Below, piece by piece: positions 27,552 to 35,934 of a stretch of 35,934 bases of DNA. A program made the position numbers and the translations under genes. This DNA comes from an uncultured beta proteobacterium (GTDB taxonomy: Bacteria > Pseudomonadota > Gammaproteobacteria > Burkholderiales > Burkholderiaceae_C). The first letter of the stretch is position 1, and each line of letters starts with the position of its first letter. The DNA is taken from positions 1-35,934 of the forward strand of contig CAIKMZ010000032.1 in the NCBI GenBank assembly GCA_903828665.1, in the 5' to 3' direction. Under the pieces are notes generated by a model. It searched no databases, had not been told where the DNA came from, and saw nothing but the letters and a program-made list of their open reading frames with translations.

Positions 27552-28498
27552 GCTTTTTGGGCCTGATTTCGCAACTGATGGCCATTGCTGTGGCCTTGCT
27601 GCTCGCGCCGCTGATGACCGGCTGGGTCAACCAGTGGCGCGCCCGGCTGCAGAACAAGTCGGCGCCGGGCCTGTTGCAGCCGTACCGCGTGCTGCACAAG
27701 CTGTTCATCAAGGAGTCGGTGCTGGCCGAGCACGCGTCCACGCTGTTTCGCATGACGCCCTACATCGTGTTCGGCTGCATGCTGCTGGCCTGCGCCATCG
27801 TGCCGACGCTCTCGACCGATCTGCCGCTGTCGCCGGCGGCCGACGCGATCGCGCTGGTCGGCCTGTTCGCGCTGGCGCGCGTCTTCATCTCGCTGGCCGC
27901 CATGGACGTGGGCACCGCGTTTGGCTCGCTCGGTGCGCGGCGCGAGATGCTGGTCGGTTTTCTGGCCGAGCCGGCGCTGTTGATGATCCTGTTCTGCGCG
28001 TCGATGATTTCGCGCTCGACCTCGCTGACCACGATCGTCGAGACACTGGCGCACCGCGAACTGGCGATCTACCCGAGCTTCCTGCTCACCGGTGTGGCCT
28101 TCACCATGGTCTCGCTCGCCGAGAACGCGCGCGTGCCGGTGGACAACCCGGACACGCATCTGGAATTGACCATGATTCATGAGGCCATGATCCTCGAATA
28201 CTCGGGCCGCCATCTGGCGCTGCTCGAGTGGGCCGCGAGCATGAAGCTGCTGGCCTTTTCCTGCATCGGCCTGGCGCTGTTCTTCCCCTGGGGCGTGGCC
28301 GAGGCGAATGCGCCTCTGGCGCTGCTGCTGGCGCTGCCGGTGCTGGTCGTCAAGCTTGCCGTGGGCGGCGTCCTGATGGCGCTGATCGAGACCTTCAGCG
28401 CCAAGATGCGCATCTTCCGCGTGCCCGAGTTTCTCGCCACCGCCTTCCTGCTCGCCGTGATCGGCCTGCTGGTCAACATACTGCTGGGAGTCGGATGA
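27548..28498 (+). CDS. hyfC: Hydrogenase-4 component C-like (NuoH-family) subunit
   Basis: A 316-residue inner-membrane protein, homologous to complex I NuoH/ND1 and HycD. About eight hydrophobic segments. The loops that couple the electron module to the membrane are visible: KLFIKESVLAEHAS, and ENARVPVDNPDTHLELTMIHEAMILEYSGRH, split here around residues 195-225, with the charged Glu/Asp residues conserved in this family. Overlaps hyfB and hyfE by 4 bp on each side. It connects HyfG and HyfI to the antiporter subunits. Confidence 0.92.
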   Translation: MSFLGLISQLMAIAVALLLAPLMTGWVNQWRARLQNKSAPGLLQPYRVLHKLFIKESVLAEHASTLFRMTPYIVFGCMLLACAIVPTLSTDLPLSPAADAIALVGLFALARVFISLAAMDVGTAFGSLGARREMLVGFLAEPALLMILFCASMISRSTSLTTIVETLAHRELAIYPSFLLTGVAFTMVSLAENARVPVDNPDTHLELTMIHEAMILEYSGRHLALLEWAASMKLLAFSCIGLALFFPWGVAEANAPLALLLALPVLVVKLAVGGVLMALIETFSAKMRIFRVPEFLATAFLLAVIGLLVNILLGVG

Positions 28499-29154
28499 TG
28501 AATTTCGTGCCACAGCTGATCAACCTGTTCGCCACGCTGATCCTGATGCTGTCGTTCGCCATGATCTCGCAGCGCCGCATCGTCTCGCTGATCAATCTCT
28601 TCATGCTGCAGGGCGTGGCGCTGGTGGCGGCGTCGATCCTGCTCGGCTACGCCACCGGGCAGGCCGACCTCTACGTTTCGGCGGCCCTGACCCTGCTGCT
28701 CAAGGTGATCCTGATTCCGTGGATGCTGCACCGTGTGGTGCGGCGCCTGAACGTGCGCTGGGACATCGAAACCCTGATCAACATCCCGACCACCATGCTG
28801 GTGGGCATCGGCCTGGTGATCTTCTCCTTCAGCTTGGCGCTGCCGATCTCGCGCCTGTCGTCCTCGATGGCTGGCGGTGCGCTCGGCATCGCGCTGTCCT
28901 GCGTGCTGCTGTCCTTCATGATGATGATCACGCGCTCCAAGGCCGTGCCGCAAGTGATCGGTTTTCTGTCGATGGAGAACGGTCTGATCTTCGCGGCCAC
29001 TACGGTCACCAACGGCATGCCGATGATCGTCGAGTTCGGCGTTGCGCTCGACGTGCTGGTCGGCGTGCTGATCCTGGGCGTCTTCATGTTCCAGATCCGG
29101 GAGAAGTTCGACAGCCTGGACATCCACAACCTTGAAGCGCTGAAGGAAGACTGA
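28495..29154 (+). CDS. hyfE: Hydrogenase-4 component E-like subunit (NuoK-related)
   Basis: A 219-residue inner-membrane protein. Hydrophobic helices cover nearly its whole length; the segment with FVPQLINLFATLILMLSFAM is the usual HyfE start. The family contains a region related to complex I NuoK. ATG 28495 overlaps the hyfC stop (ATGA), with a second ATG at 28498. It ends with a charged tail FQIREKFDSLDIHNLEALKE. Sits between hyfC and hyfF as in E. coli hyf, but the D gene of E. coli is missing. Confidence 0.9.
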   Translation: MMNFVPQLINLFATLILMLSFAMISQRRIVSLINLFMLQGVALVAASILLGYATGQADLYVSAALTLLLKVILIPWMLHRVVRRLNVRWDIETLINIPTTMLVGIGLVIFSFSLALPISRLSSSMAGGALGIALSCVLLSFMMMITRSKAVPQVIGFLSMENGLIFAATTVTNGMPMIVEFGVALDVLVGVLILGVFMFQIREKFDSLDIHNLEALKED

Positions 29155-29155
29155 G

Positions 29156-30610
29156 GTGCAGGCGCTGCTTTTTGTTCTCGGCATTCCCCTGGTGGGCAGC
29201 GCGGTGCTGGGTGTCGCCGGGCACCGCGACTTTGCGCGCAACATCAACGTCGCCTTCAGCGCCGGCACCTTCCTCGCCGCCTGCGTGCTGACGGCGCAGA
29301 TCGTCGCCGACGGCCCGCGGCTGGTTTTTGACCGGCAGTTCTTCATTGATCCGCTCAATGTCTTCCTGGTCACGCTGACGGCCTTCGTCGGCCTGACCAC
29401 CGCAATCTTCTCGCGGCCCTACATGCGCGTCGAGCAGGACCGCGGCAAGATGACGCCGCGGCGCATGCGCCTGTACCACGGCATGTACCAGCTGTTCAGC
29501 TTCACCATGCTGCTGGCGCTGACCACCAACAACCTGGGCATCCTTTGGGTGGCGATGGAAGCGGCGACATTGACGACCGTGCTGCTGGTCAGCGTCTACC
29601 GCACGGCGGCGAGCCTGGAGGCGGCCTGGAAATATTTCATCCTGTGCGGCGTCGGCATTGCGCAGGCCCTGTTCGGCACCGTGCTGCTCTACATGGCGGC
29701 GGAGAAGGTGCTCGGGCCGCTCGGCGCCACGCTGCTGTGGACCAGCCTGGACGCGGTCAAGGGCCAGCTCGACCCGGCCATCGTCACGCTGGCCTTTGCC
29801 TTCCTGCTGATCGGCTATGGCACCAAGGTCGGCTTTGTGCCCTTGCACAGCTGGCTGCCCGATGCCCATGCCGAAGGTCCGACCCCGGTCTCGGCCGTGC
29901 TGTCGGGCCTGCTGCTCAACGTCGCCATGTACGCGGTGCTGCGCTGTAAGGTGCTGACCGATGGCGCGCTGTTGCGGCCGCTGGCCGGGCCGCTGATGAT
30001 GGGTTTCGGCCTGCTCTCGGTCGTGGTGGCGGCGTTCTTCCTGTCGCGCCAGAAGGACGTCAAGCGCATGTTCTCCTACTCATCGATCGAGCACATGGGC
30101 TTGATCACCTTCGCCTTCGGCATGGGCGGACCGGTCGCCAACTTCGCAGGCCTGCTGCACATGACCGTGCATTCGCTGGTCAAGTCGGCCATCTTCTATG
30201 CCGTCGGCCACGCCACGCAAAAGGCCGGCACGCAGATCATGAGCGAGATCCGCGGCCTGATCAAGGTGAACCCGACCGTCGGCTGGGGCCTGATGCTGGG
30301 CGTGATGGCGATCCTGGGCATGCCGCCGTTCGGTGTCTTTGCCAGCGAATTCCTGATCCTGACCACCGCCATGCGCGACCAGCCCTGGGCCACGCCGTTT
30401 CTGTTCCTGGCGCTCGGTGTGGCCTTTGCCTCGATGCTGATCCGCGTCCTGCCCATGGTGTTCGGCGAGACCACGCTCAAGCCGCTGGCCCATCCGCCAG
30501 CGCTGCTGCCGGTGTTCGTGCACCTGACCCTGGCGCTGGTGCTGGGCTTGTACATTCCACCTTACCTGAACGGCTGGTACGTTCAGGCCGCACGCATGCT
30601 GGGGGGCTGA
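29156..30610 (+). CDS. hyfF: Hydrogenase-4 component F-like antiporter subunit
   Basis: A 484-residue inner-membrane protein of the same antiporter family as HyfB and NuoN/M. Key residues: E135 in VAMEAATLTTVL, K224 in GYGTKVGFVPLHSWLPDAH and K343 in HSLVKSAIFYAVGHATQ. About 14 membrane segments. The start is GTG 29156, one base after the hyfE stop, with AAGGAAG at 29143-29149. The second of two antiporter-like subunits here; E. coli Hyf has three. Confidence 0.92.
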   Translation: MQALLFVLGIPLVGSAVLGVAGHRDFARNINVAFSAGTFLAACVLTAQIVADGPRLVFDRQFFIDPLNVFLVTLTAFVGLTTAIFSRPYMRVEQDRGKMTPRRMRLYHGMYQLFSFTMLLALTTNNLGILWVAMEAATLTTVLLVSVYRTAASLEAAWKYFILCGVGIAQALFGTVLLYMAAEKVLGPLGATLLWTSLDAVKGQLDPAIVTLAFAFLLIGYGTKVGFVPLHSWLPDAHAEGPTPVSAVLSGLLLNVAMYAVLRCKVLTDGALLRPLAGPLMMGFGLLSVVVAAFFLSRQKDVKRMFSYSSIEHMGLITFAFGMGGPVANFAGLLHMTVHSLVKSAIFYAVGHATQKAGTQIMSEIRGLIKVNPTVGWGLMLGVMAILGMPPFGVFASEFLILTTAMRDQPWATPFLFLALGVAFASMLIRVLPMVFGETTLKPLAHPPALLPVFVHLTLALVLGLYIPPYLNGWYVQAARMLGG

Positions 30611-30614
30611 CGCG

Positions 30615-32165
30615 ATGAAGATGGCCGGAGTCAATGTGGAGTTGCAGGCGCTGGCCGCACCGGTGCCGATCTGGCACGCCGCCGTAGCGGCCGACGACTG
30701 GCGCGCCGCGGCGAGTGCCGTGCGCGAAAGCGGCGGGCGTCTGCTCGCGCTGTGGGGCAGCGCCTTTGACACCGGCGAGACGGTGTCGGTGGCGTATGCG
30801 ATGGCCGATGGCGTGATCTGGCTGGAGTTGCCCGTGCCGGGATCACCGGCCAGCTACCCGGACCTGCTGCCGTTCTTCGCCACGGCCGGTCGGCTGCAGC
30901 GCGCGGTGGCGGACCTGTCGGGCCTGCAGGCCGCAGGCACGCAGGACACGCGGCCCTGGCTGGCGCACGGTGCCTGGCCGCCCGATTACGTTCCTCTGCG
31001 CCACGGTGTCGATGCGACGCAGACCTTTCACGACGCGGCGCTGATCGACTACCCGTTCGTGCGCGTCGAAGGCGACGGCGTGCACGAGATCGCGGTTGGC
31101 CCGGTGCACGCCGGCGTCATCGAGCCCGGGCACTTCCGCTTTTCCGTGGTTGGCGAAAAGGTGCTGCGTCTGGAGCAGCGCCTGGGCTACACGCACAAAG
31201 GCATCGAGCAGCGCATGACGCAGTTGCCGGCGCTGCAGGCGCACCGGCTGGCGGGCCGCGTCTCGGGCGACTCGACGGTGGCCTATGCCTGGGCCTATTG
31301 CATGGCGCTGGAGGCGGCGGCCGGCTGCACCATCACGCCGCGCGCGGCGCACCTGCGCGCGCTGCTGCTGGAGCGCGAGCGCGTGGCCAACCATCTGGGC
31401 GACCTCGGCGCGCTCGGCAATGACGTTGCCTTTGCCTTCGGCCTGGCGCAGTTCTCGCGCCTGCGCGAGGACTGGCTGCGCCTGTCGAAGGATGTGTTCG
31501 GCCATCGGCTGCTGATGGACTGCGTGCAGCCCGGCGGGCTTGCGCGCGACCTTGATGCCGCGCCAATCGAAGCGCTGCGCCGGCAGTGCGACGCGATCGA
31601 GCGCGAGGTGCAGCTGCTGCGCACGGTGTACGACGAGCACGCCGGACTGCAGGACCGCTTCATGACGACCGGGCGCGTCGCGCCCGCGCTGGCCGCGCAG
31701 CTCGGACTGACCGGGCTGGCCGGTCGAGCCAGCGCCCAGGCCTGGGACCTGCGCAGCGACCATCCGTGGCCACCCTACACGCAGTTGCAGGTGAAGATGG
31801 CAACGCACAGCAACGGCGATGTGGCGGCGCGCGTTTCGGTGCGCTTCGACGAGGTCTTCGAGTCGCTGCGCCTGATCCGCGCCATCCTGTCGGAGCTGCC
31901 CGGCGGCGCGGTGCAGCAAGCCATCCATCTGCCGGAGTCGGCGAGCCGGGGCGCGGGCTGGGTCGAGGGCTGGCGCGGCGAAGTGTTCGTGGCGCTGTCG
32001 CTGGGCGGCGCGGCCGACGCGCACCGGATCCGGCGCTGCCATCTGCACGATCCGTCGTGGCAGAACTGGCCGGTGCTCGAGCACGCCGTGATCGGCAACA
32101 TCGTGCCGGACTTTCCGCTGATCAATAAGTCGTTCAACCTCAGTTACTCAGGTGCTGACCTATGA
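30615..32165 (+). CDS. hyfG: Hydrogenase-4 large-subunit homologue lacking the NiFe site
   Basis: A 516-residue peripheral protein with a NuoC-like N-terminal domain (about 1-140) and a NuoD/large-subunit domain (about 160-516). Family features: HAGVIEPGHFRFSVVGEKVL, then LGYTHKGIEQRM, the region that in NuoD lines the quinone site. Where true hydrogenases have RxCGxC, this protein reads RVSGDS at 215-220, with Ser at both cysteine positions. At the C-terminus the DPCxxC pair is replaced by DFPLINKS (499-506). The Ni-binding cysteines are thus all gone and no maturation tail follows. It should still form the interface with HyfI. Overlaps hyfI by 4 bp. Function: probably electron transfer or quinone chemistry rather than H2 turnover. 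Confidence 0.9.
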   Translation: MKMAGVNVELQALAAPVPIWHAAVAADDWRAAASAVRESGGRLLALWGSAFDTGETVSVAYAMADGVIWLELPVPGSPASYPDLLPFFATAGRLQRAVADLSGLQAAGTQDTRPWLAHGAWPPDYVPLRHGVDATQTFHDAALIDYPFVRVEGDGVHEIAVGPVHAGVIEPGHFRFSVVGEKVLRLEQRLGYTHKGIEQRMTQLPALQAHRLAGRVSGDSTVAYAWAYCMALEAAAGCTITPRAAHLRALLLERERVANHLGDLGALGNDVAFAFGLAQFSRLREDWLRLSKDVFGHRLLMDCVQPGGLARDLDAAPIEALRRQCDAIEREVQLLRTVYDEHAGLQDRFMTTGRVAPALAAQLGLTGLAGRASAQAWDLRSDHPWPPYTQLQVKMATHSNGDVAARVSVRFDEVFESLRLIRAILSELPGGAVQQAIHLPESASRGAGWVEGWRGEVFVALSLGGAADAHRIRRCHLHDPSWQNWPVLEHAVIGNIVPDFPLINKSFNLSYSGADL

Positions 32166-32677
32166 TCTGGAAGACCATCCGGCAGATCGCGCGCAACGGC
32201 ATCCGCACCGAGCCGGCGCCCGATATCGGGCCGCAGGCGCAGGCCGAGGGCGCTCGCATCCAGACCGAGGTACTGGCGATCCTGGGCCGCGCGCTGAGCA
32301 TTCGCATGGTCGATGCAGGATCGTGCAATGGCTGCGAACTCGAGATCAACGCGCTGGGCAATCCCTACTACAACATCGAGGGCCTGGGCATCCGGTTTGT
32401 CGCGAGTCCGCGCCACGCCGACCTGCTGCTGGTGACGGGGCCGGTCTCGCGCAACATGGCGACCGCGCTGCTGCGCACCTTTGAGGCGACGCCCGAGCCG
32501 CGCCTGGTGGTGGCGGTGGGCGACTGCGGTTGCGATGGCGGCATCTTCGGCGAGAACTACGCGAGCGCCGGGCCGGTTTCGAAAATCATTCCGGTCGATG
32601 TGCTGGTGAGCGGCTGTCCGCCGCCGCCGCTCGAAATCCTGCGCGGCATCCTGACCGCGGTGCGCCGGCGCGTCTAG
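32162..32677 (+). CDS. hyfI: Hydrogenase-4 small subunit I-like FeS protein (NuoB family)
   Basis: A 171-residue peripheral protein related to NuoB and hydrogenase small subunits. The cluster ligands are intact: C55 and C58 in GSCNGCELEI, C122 (with C124 close by) in VGDCGCDGG, and C152 in SGCPPPP. These should hold one 4Fe-4S cluster next to the HyfG cavity. The remainder (RHADLLLVTGPVSRNM) is typical. Last gene of the operon; a palindromic repeat lies just downstream. No ferredoxin-like HyfA or HyfH gene is in the window, so its electron partner is unknown. Confidence 0.93.
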   Translation: MIWKTIRQIARNGIRTEPAPDIGPQAQAEGARIQTEVLAILGRALSIRMVDAGSCNGCELEINALGNPYYNIEGLGIRFVASPRHADLLLVTGPVSRNMATALLRTFEATPEPRLVVAVGDCGCDGGIFGENYASAGPVSKIIPVDVLVSGCPPPPLEILRGILTAVRRRV

Positions 32678-32684
32678 CGCGATC

Positions 32685-32756
32685 GGTCATCCCGGGCCTG
32701 ACCCGGGATCCATGCCACGAAGACTGTGCATTGCGGATCAAGTCCGCAGTGACATG
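32685..32756. repeat. Pair of palindromic intergenic repeats between hyfI and dctA
   Basis: Two units face each other. The left one (32685-32714) has arms CCCGGG and CCCGGG around CCTGA; its reverse complement begins CATGGATCCCGGGTCAGG. The right one (32727-32756) has TGCGGA and TCCGCA around a short loop and ends GTGACATG. Both match the family at 108-236. They occupy nearly the whole 79-bp gap between two convergent genes, so they may serve as a two-way terminator. Confidence 0.75.
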
Positions 32757-34097
32757 TCAGGCCTTCTTCACATCCATGTGCGCGACCTGCTGGTCGAGGA
32801 TGACCTCGGGGTCCTGCAGTTCGATCATCGTCGGATTGTCCAGTCCCTGGCGCAGGCGAACCATGTCCAGGTCGCCGGTCCAGCGGGCCACGACCAGCGT
32901 GGCGACACCGTTGCCGACGAGGTTGGTCAGGGCCCGTGCTTCCGACATGAAGCGGTCGATGCCCAAGATCAGCGCCAGGCCTGCCACGGGCACGCCGCCG
33001 ACGGCCGACAGCGTGGCCGCCAGCACGATGAAGCCGCTGCCGGTGACGCCGGCTGCGCCCTTGGACGTCAGCAGCAGCACGGCCAGCAGCGTCACCTGCT
33101 GCATCAGCGTCATCGGCGTGTCGGTGGCCTGCGCGATGAAGACGGCGGCCATCGTCAGGTAGATCGATGTGCCGTCGAGGTTGAAGGAATAGCCGGTCGG
33201 GATCACCAGACCGACCACCGACTTGCGCGCGCCGAGGTTTTCCATTTTTTCCATCATGCGCGGCAGCACCGATTCCGAGGACGAGGTGCCCAGCACGATC
33301 AACAGTTCCTCGCGGATGTAGCGGACAAACTTGAACACGCTGAAGCCGTTGAGCCGGCTCACGATGCCCAGCACGACGAACACGAAGATCAGGCAGGTCA
33401 GGTAGAACGCGCCCATCAGCTTGCCCAGCGAGAACAGCGAGCCCAGGCCGTACTTGCCGATCGTGAACGCCATCGCGCCGAAGGCGCCGATGGGCGCGAC
33501 CTTCATAATGATGCCGACGATGTCGAACAGCACGTGGGAGAACTTCTCGATGAAGTCGAACACCATCGTGCCGCGGCCACCGAACTTGTGCAGCGCAAAG
33601 CCGAACAGCACGGAGAACAGCAGCACCTGCAGGATCTCGCCCTTGGCAAAGGCGTCGACCACCGAGGACGGGATCACGTTCATCAGAAAGTCGACCGTGC
33701 CCTGCATCTTGCCGGGACCGGTGTAGGCCACAAGGCTCTTGGTGTCGAGCGATGACGGATCAACGTGCATGCCGGTGCCGGGCTGCAGCAGGTTGACGAC
33801 GAGCAGGCCGACGACCAGCGCCAGCGTCGACATGACCTCGAAGTAGAGCAGGGCGAGGCCACCGGTCTTGCCGACCTTCTTCATGTCTTCCATGCCGGCG
33901 ATGCCGACCACGACGGTGCAGAAGATGATCGGCGCGATGATCATCTTGATCAGCTTGATGAAGCCGTCACCCAGCGGCTTCATCTGCGTGCCCCAGTCGG
34001 GGTAGAAATGGCCGAGCAGTACGCCGACGGTGACGGCGAACAGCACCTGGGCATAAAGCGATTTGTAGAGCGGCTTGCGCGCGTTGGTCGTCGACAT
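32757..34097 (-). CDS. dctA: C4-dicarboxylate/H+(Na+) symporter
   Basis: A 446-residue inner-membrane transporter of the DAACS family that imports succinate, fumarate and malate aerobically. Characteristic parts: [20 protein letters not shown] near residue 42, the serine-rich loop [17 protein letters not shown], the motif [20 protein letters not shown], and [14 protein letters not shown]; these form the substrate site and hairpin loops. The length matches DctA. The TRAP receptor in this window belongs to a separate uptake family. No DctBD regulators are nearby. Convergent with hyfI; divergent from the D,D-carboxypeptidase gene. Confidence 0.95.
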   Translation of the reverse strand: MSTTNARKPLYKSLYAQVLFAVTVGVLLGHFYPDWGTQMKPLGDGFIKLIKMIIAPIIFCTVVVGIAGMEDMKKVGKTGGLALLYFEVMSTLALVVGLLVVNLLQPGTGMHVDPSSLDTKSLVAYTGPGKMQGTVDFLMNVIPSSVVDAFAKGEILQVLLFSVLFGFALHKFGGRGTMVFDFIEKFSHVLFDIVGIIMKVAPIGAFGAMAFTIGKYGLGSLFSLGKLMGAFYLTCLIFVFVVLGIVSRLNGFSVFKFVRYIREELLIVLGTSSSESVLPRMMEKMENLGARKSVVGLVIPTGYSFNLDGTSIYLTMAAVFIAQATDTPMTLMQQVTLLAVLLLTSKGAAGVTGSGFIVLAATLSAVGGVPVAGLALILGIDRFMSEARALTNLVGNGVATLVVARWTGDLDMVRLRQGLDNPTMIELQDPEVILDQQVAHMDVKKA

Positions 34098-34458
34098 GGC
34101 TGTGGCCTCGAGCAGGTTGATGGAGCGGGTTGGCGCTGTCCGCTCTTGGGGCGCCTGTCATCGGCGCAGCACAAGGCGGAAGCGGTGCCGATGGTACGCA
34201 CCGGGCGTGCGCGCGCCTACTGTTGCGTTCAACAGTAGGGTTTACCCTTGTGTGGAGAGCCAAGGCCGTCGCCTCACTGTGCTGGGCAGGCCGGACGCGC
34301 GGCACAAGCAGCAACGGACCGTGTCGAAAGACCCTCGGCGCAATACGGTCAGGTTAGACTTTTCCGATCGTTCGGATCAATTTCAGTCCGATCGGCAACG
34401 TCGTACGATGGACCCCCGACGCCAATTCGCGACAATCGACATTTTGATCAGAAACGCC
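34098..34458. other. 361-bp divergent spacer between dctA and the D,D-carboxypeptidase gene
   Basis: No coding frame in this stretch is convincing. It holds the hairpin at 34216-34239, the adjoining GGGTTTACCC palindrome, and two copies of CCGATCG (34365 and 34388 area) about 70 to 90 bases before the carboxypeptidase start. No clear sigma-70 or sigma-54 promoter was found. Confidence 0.6.
34216..34247. promoter_or_regulatory. Perfect 10-bp inverted repeat with overlapping palindrome
   Basis: CCTACTGTTG and CAACAGTAGG are perfect arms around CGTT (34216-34239). The palindrome GGGTTTACCC (34238-34247) overlaps its right end. It lies 119 bases before the dctA start. No T-run follows on either strand, so it is not a simple terminator; an operator for dctA, the carboxypeptidase gene or both is plausible. 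Confidence 0.5.
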
Positions 34459-35703
34459 GTGCAAACCAAGACTCTCTCCATCCTCCCTGTTCTCTTCGCA
34501 ATCGCCGTGGGCGCCCTGGTTCCTGGCTCGGTCGCCTTGGCAGCTCGACACCATGCAACCAAGCCCGCACCTCACAAGAAGGCCGCGGCCGACGTGAACG
34601 CCCCGCCGCCACTTGCTGCCCAGACCGCCTTGGCGGGCAGCCCGCCGGCGCTGCCCGCCAAGGCATGGCTGCTGATGGACTTCGACTCTGGCGAGGTGCT
34701 CGCTTCGGCCAACCCTGACGAAGCGCTGCCGCCGGCGTCGCTGACCAAGATGATGACCAGCTACCTGGTCGAGCAGGCACTGCGCTCGGGCAAGCTCAAA
34801 CAAACCGAACTGGTCTCGGTCAGTCAGAACGCCTGGTGCCGAGGCACGAGCAGCGAGTCGTGCATGTACCTGCCGCTCAACAGCCAGGCCACGGTGATCG
34901 ACATCCTGCGCGGCATCATCATCCAGTCGGGCAACGACGCGTCCAAGGCGGTTGCCGAGCACATGGCCGGCACCGAAGAGGGCTTTGCCAAGCTGATGAA
35001 CGCTGAAGCCCTGCGCCTGGGCATGACGCACACGCATTTCGTGAACGCCACGGGCCTGCCCGACCCGGCGCACAAGGCCTCCGCGCGTGACCTCGCCATC
35101 CTGGCGCGCGCGATCATCCGCGACAGCGCTGACTATTACCCGATCTACGCGGAACACGATTTCAAGTACAACGGCATCAAGCAAGGCAACCGCAATGCCC
35201 TGCTCTACACCGATCCCACCGTCGACGGACTCAAGACCGGCCACACCGACGACGCCGGCTATTGCCTGGTCACCTCATCTAAGCGCAACGGGATGCGCCT
35301 GATCACGGTCATCCTCAACACCCACAGCGCTCAGGCGCGTGCTGACGAGACGCGCGCGATGCTCGGTTGGGGCTTCAGCAGCTTCGAGAAGGCCACCCCG
35401 ATTCAGCCGGACACGGTGGTCACGACGGCCAAGGTCAGCTTCGGCAAGGCAGATACGGTCGCCGCGGGCCTGGGCGCGCCGTGGATGTTGACCGTGCCGC
35501 GCGGCCAGCAGGTGCAGACCTCGGTCGAGCTCAAGCCGGGCCTGGAGGCGCCGGTGACCAAGGGCTCTGTGATCGGCAAGGTTGTCGCGACCTCGAACGG
35601 CAAGCCGATGGGCGAAGCCCCGCTCGTCGCGCAGGCCGATGTGGAACGCGCGGGTCTGCTGCTGCGCGCATGGCAGCATATGGCCAAGTTGTTTGGAAAG
35701 TGA
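34459..35703 (+). CDS. dacC: D-alanyl-D-alanine carboxypeptidase, PBP5/6 type
   Basis: A 414-residue low-molecular-weight penicillin-binding protein that trims the terminal D-Ala of peptidoglycan stem peptides in the periplasm. A signal peptide covers about 1-30, ending VALA-A. A Pro/Ala-rich linker precedes the S11 peptidase domain with all three motifs: SLTK (S94-K97), SGN (157-159) and KTG (259-261). A beta-rich C-terminal domain (about 305-400) and an end LLRAWQHMAKLFGK, an amphipathic helix for membrane attachment, complete the DacA/DacC plan. The start is uncertain: GTG 34459 is chosen because the signal peptide begins there; ATG 34408 adds 17 residues. No strong ribosome site is seen. 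Confidence 0.9.
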   Translation: MQTKTLSILPVLFAIAVGALVPGSVALAARHHATKPAPHKKAAADVNAPPPLAAQTALAGSPPALPAKAWLLMDFDSGEVLASANPDEALPPASLTKMMTSYLVEQALRSGKLKQTELVSVSQNAWCRGTSSESCMYLPLNSQATVIDILRGIIIQSGNDASKAVAEHMAGTEEGFAKLMNAEALRLGMTHTHFVNATGLPDPAHKASARDLAILARAIIRDSADYYPIYAEHDFKYNGIKQGNRNALLYTDPTVDGLKTGHTDDAGYCLVTSSKRNGMRLITVILNTHSAQARADETRAMLGWGFSSFEKATPIQPDTVVTTAKVSFGKADTVAAGLGAPWMLTVPRGQQVQTSVELKPGLEAPVTKGSVIGKVVATSNGKPMGEAPLVAQADVERAGLLLRAWQHMAKLFGK

Positions 35704-35934
35704 ACGCGGGCCGGCCGGGCCCAGCCAGGCCCACGGTCGCTCGCCGCATGCGTTGTCGCTGCCAAGCCTGACCGCCGGTTGACGGCCGCTCATCGCCACG
35801 GCCGGCGTGAACCCCAAGTTCCCAAGCGCGGCGGCCGGCCGCAGCGTGCGATAGTCGGTGTCGGGTTTGAGCCTTCTGCTGAGGTGCGAACAGGCCGATT
35901 CATCGCATTGGCCTGGATGGCGGGACAAGACACA
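35704..35934. other. Right-edge non-coding stretch
   Basis: I see no supported gene in these 231 bases. A GC-rich stem GGGCC/GGCCC lies just after the carboxypeptidase stop but lacks a T-run. Long open frames on the minus strand here are antisense shadows of the carboxypeptidase gene. Confidence 0.5.

Overview
The window is high-GC chromosomal DNA from a betaproteobacterium, most likely Burkholderiales. The evidence is gene order and content: a rhodanese-grxC-secB-gpsA run, a gpmA-ctpA-moeB run, a DUF3460-scpA pair and peptide-ABC/TRAP transport genes, all with uniform GC-rich codon use. I saw no tRNA, rRNA, CRISPR array, insertion sequence or phage gene. The taxonomic call is inference.

Region 1 (about 1-14.6 kb) is catabolic. 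A leftward operon encodes a dipeptide/oligopeptide ABC importer (fused double ATPase, binding protein, two permeases), a zinc carboxypeptidase of family M14 and, after a gap, an orphan TRAP solute receptor. A winged-helix regulator is divergent to it. A rightward run follows: Asp/Glu/hydantoin racemase, a fused HyuA-HyuB 5-oxoprolinase/hydantoinase, a DUF1653 protein, a small PDZ protein and a cysteine hydrolase. The 124-bp divergent control region carries an 8-bp inverted repeat and a perfect 12-bp tandem repeat. The set looks like a regulon for importing and breaking down peptides or cyclic amides, perhaps glutamate-derived.

Region 2 (about 14.6-18.7 kb) holds a 3'-truncated GNAT remnant, a membrane PAS-GGDEF diguanylate cyclase, a LemA protein followed by a GIDE-like membrane protein with an EF-hand, and an exported thermonuclease-family protein.

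Region 3 (about 18.7-25.4 kb) is conserved housekeeping: moeB-type adenylyltransferase, carboxyl-terminal protease and phosphoglycerate mutase on the minus strand; rhodanese, glutaredoxin 3, SecB and GpsA on the plus strand; then ScpA and a DUF3460 protein on the minus strand.

Region 4 (25.5-32.7 kb) is the most interesting: a tightly packed six-gene hydrogenase-4/complex I-like operon, hyfB-C-E-F-G-I. The membrane ion-pumping subunits keep their key Glu and Lys residues and the small subunit keeps its FeS cysteines. The large subunit has lost both nickel-binding cysteine pairs: Ser-X-X-Ser stands where CxxC should be, and the C-terminal DPCxxC is absent. It therefore cannot be a [NiFe] hydrogenase and resembles the energy-converting hydrogenase-related (Ehr) group, with unknown electron donor and acceptor.

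Region 5 (32.7-35.9 kb) has a DctA C4-dicarboxylate symporter and a D,D-carboxypeptidase (penicillin-binding protein 5/6 type), divergent across a 361-bp spacer with a perfect 10-bp hairpin. Related palindromic intergenic repeats lie at the left edge and between hyfI and dctA.
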